A stretch of 22,666 nucleotides of DNA from an uncultured Salinimicrobium sp. (GTDB lineage Bacteria > Bacteroidota > Bacteroidia > Flavobacteriales > Flavobacteriaceae): NCBI GenBank assembly GCA_946887025.1, contig CAMPJY010000022.1:1-22666 (forward strand), in the 5' to 3' direction. Positions 22,445 to 22,666 of the stretch are shown piece by piece (positions within the stretch are counted from its first letter, which is position 1; every line of letters starts with the position of its first letter). The position numbers were made by a program, and so were the translations under genes. Below the pieces are notes generated by a model. That model saw only the letters and a program-made list of their open reading frames with translations, was not told the DNA's origin and did not search any database.

Positions 22445-22461
22445 GCCACGAATCCACGAAT
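22445..22461 (+). repeat. CACGAAT-type short repeat, copy 2
   Basis: GCCACGAATCCACGAAT, matching the reverse strand of 10128-10144 except for one base. It is a few bases after the DUF6095 stop and before repeat copy 3 of the two-hairpin element. Confidence 0.6.
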
Positions 22462-22482
22462 ATTTTTTTGAGCTTACTGCGC

Positions 22483-22537
22483 CGCTGCGTCAGATCTCCA
22501 GATCTGAACGCAACCGGGCGGGAATCTCAAGATTCCC
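22483..22537 (+). repeat. Two-hairpin intergenic repeat, copy 3
   Basis: Same layout and orientation as 7963-8018 and 12752-12808. The first palindrome is TCAGATCT-CC-AGATCTGA, then the linker CAACCGGG, then GGGAATCT-CA-AGATTCCC. The loop of the second stem differs (CA for CC). CACGAAT repeats flank it on both sides. Confidence 0.8.
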
Positions 22538-22551
22538 CTCATTCCTAATCA

Positions 22552-22600
22552 GCCACGAATCCACAAATAATAATAAAAAAATATTCGTGCCATTCGTGGC
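22552..22600. repeat. CACGAAT-type inverted pair
   Basis: GCCACGAATCCACAAAT (22552-22568) and ATTCGTGCCATTCGTGGC (22583-22600) face each other around an A/T-rich centre of 14 bases, so the pair can fold with outer arms GCCACGAAT/ATTCGTGGC. It is related to the copies at 10128-10144 and 22445-22461. Confidence 0.6.
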
Positions 22601-22615
22601 AAAAAAATACCCCAC

Positions 22616-22649
22616 AAAAAAACCCCCACATCCAAAGATGAGGGGGTTT
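22616..22649 (-). terminator. Terminator for a leftward gene beyond the right edge
   Basis: AAACCCCC-A-CATC and GATG-A-GGGGGTTT form a stem with one mismatch around CAAA. On the minus strand it is followed by seven T (complement of 22616-22622), so it would end a gene entering from the right. On the plus strand only three T follow. On the minus strand the bases before it end with an in-frame possibility ...TTTTTTTGA that could be the stop of that gene, but too little is visible to call it. Confidence 0.65.
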
Positions 22650-22666
22650 CAAAAAAAGGCGGCGAC

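Noticed and set aside
7963..22537. The three two-hairpin copies as rho-independent terminators
   Set aside because: They lack a T-tract after the stems, and copy 1 follows a complete terminator, so a REP-like element explains them better.
22640..22666. A minus-strand gene end at the right edge (frame ending ...TTTTTTTGA)
   Set aside because: Only a handful of codons are visible and they coincide with an A/T tract; the terminator supports a leftward gene nearby but not its frame.

Overview
The window looks like a chromosomal segment of a marine-type Flavobacteriaceae bacterium (Bacteroidota). Supporting signs are Bacteroidota promoter boxes (TTG, then TAnnTTTG), few Shine-Dalgarno sequences, several lipoprotein signal peptides, a DUF6095-type small membrane protein and an ECF sigma gene paired with a membrane protein typical of Flavobacteriia. 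I cannot name the genus. No rRNA, tRNA, CRISPR array, phage gene or intact transposase is visible.

Region 1 (about 115-7904) reads as a sugar-oxidation module. Leftward genes encode a GMC-family flavin dehydrogenase and its Tat-exported small subunit (gluconate 2-dehydrogenase subunit 3 family). Divergent from them, five rightward genes encode a lipoprotein TIM-barrel isomerase, a NupG-like MFS permease, a Gfo/Idh/MocA oxidoreductase, a cytosolic TIM-barrel isomerase/epimerase and a lipoprotein DUF1080 (3-keto-disaccharide hydrolase family) protein. Together they suggest oxidation of a sugar or glycoside in the periplasm, cleavage of the keto-glycoside, uptake, and reduction/isomerisation in the cytosol. 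There is no SusC/SusD pair, glycoside hydrolase or sulfatase nearby. A strong terminator ends the module.

Region 2 (8077-13896) is a mixed housekeeping and stress-response stretch: a fused alpha/beta hydrolase-OsmC protein, a lipoprotein Cu/Zn superoxide dismutase, a type II NADH dehydrogenase, an ECF sigma factor with a four-helix membrane protein behind it, and a PlsC-like acyltransferase with altered motifs. A gene-free stretch (12724-13071) is filled with palindromic repeats.

Region 3 (13943-16030) is very compact. A Nudix CoA-pyrophosphatase gene and a cyclophilin-type lipoprotein gene share a CATG that carries both start codons on opposite strands. The cyclophilin gene and the convergent RDD gene share a TTAA that carries both stop codons.

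Region 4 (16064-22182) is a six-gene block with overlapping or nearly touching genes: SpoIIM-like (DUF95), a polytopic membrane protein, DUF4129, DUF4350, a MoxR AAA+ ATPase and DUF58. The divergent RDD gene probably belongs to it functionally. It looks like a MoxR-centred membrane complex of unknown cellular role. A DUF6095 protein follows.

Three copies of a two-hairpin intergenic element (7963-8018, 12752-12808, 22483-22537), a separate palindrome block (12855-13024) and a CACGAAT-type repeat are the main non-coding signals. The two-hairpin element shows compensatory base changes between copies, which suggests a REP-like element selected for folding.
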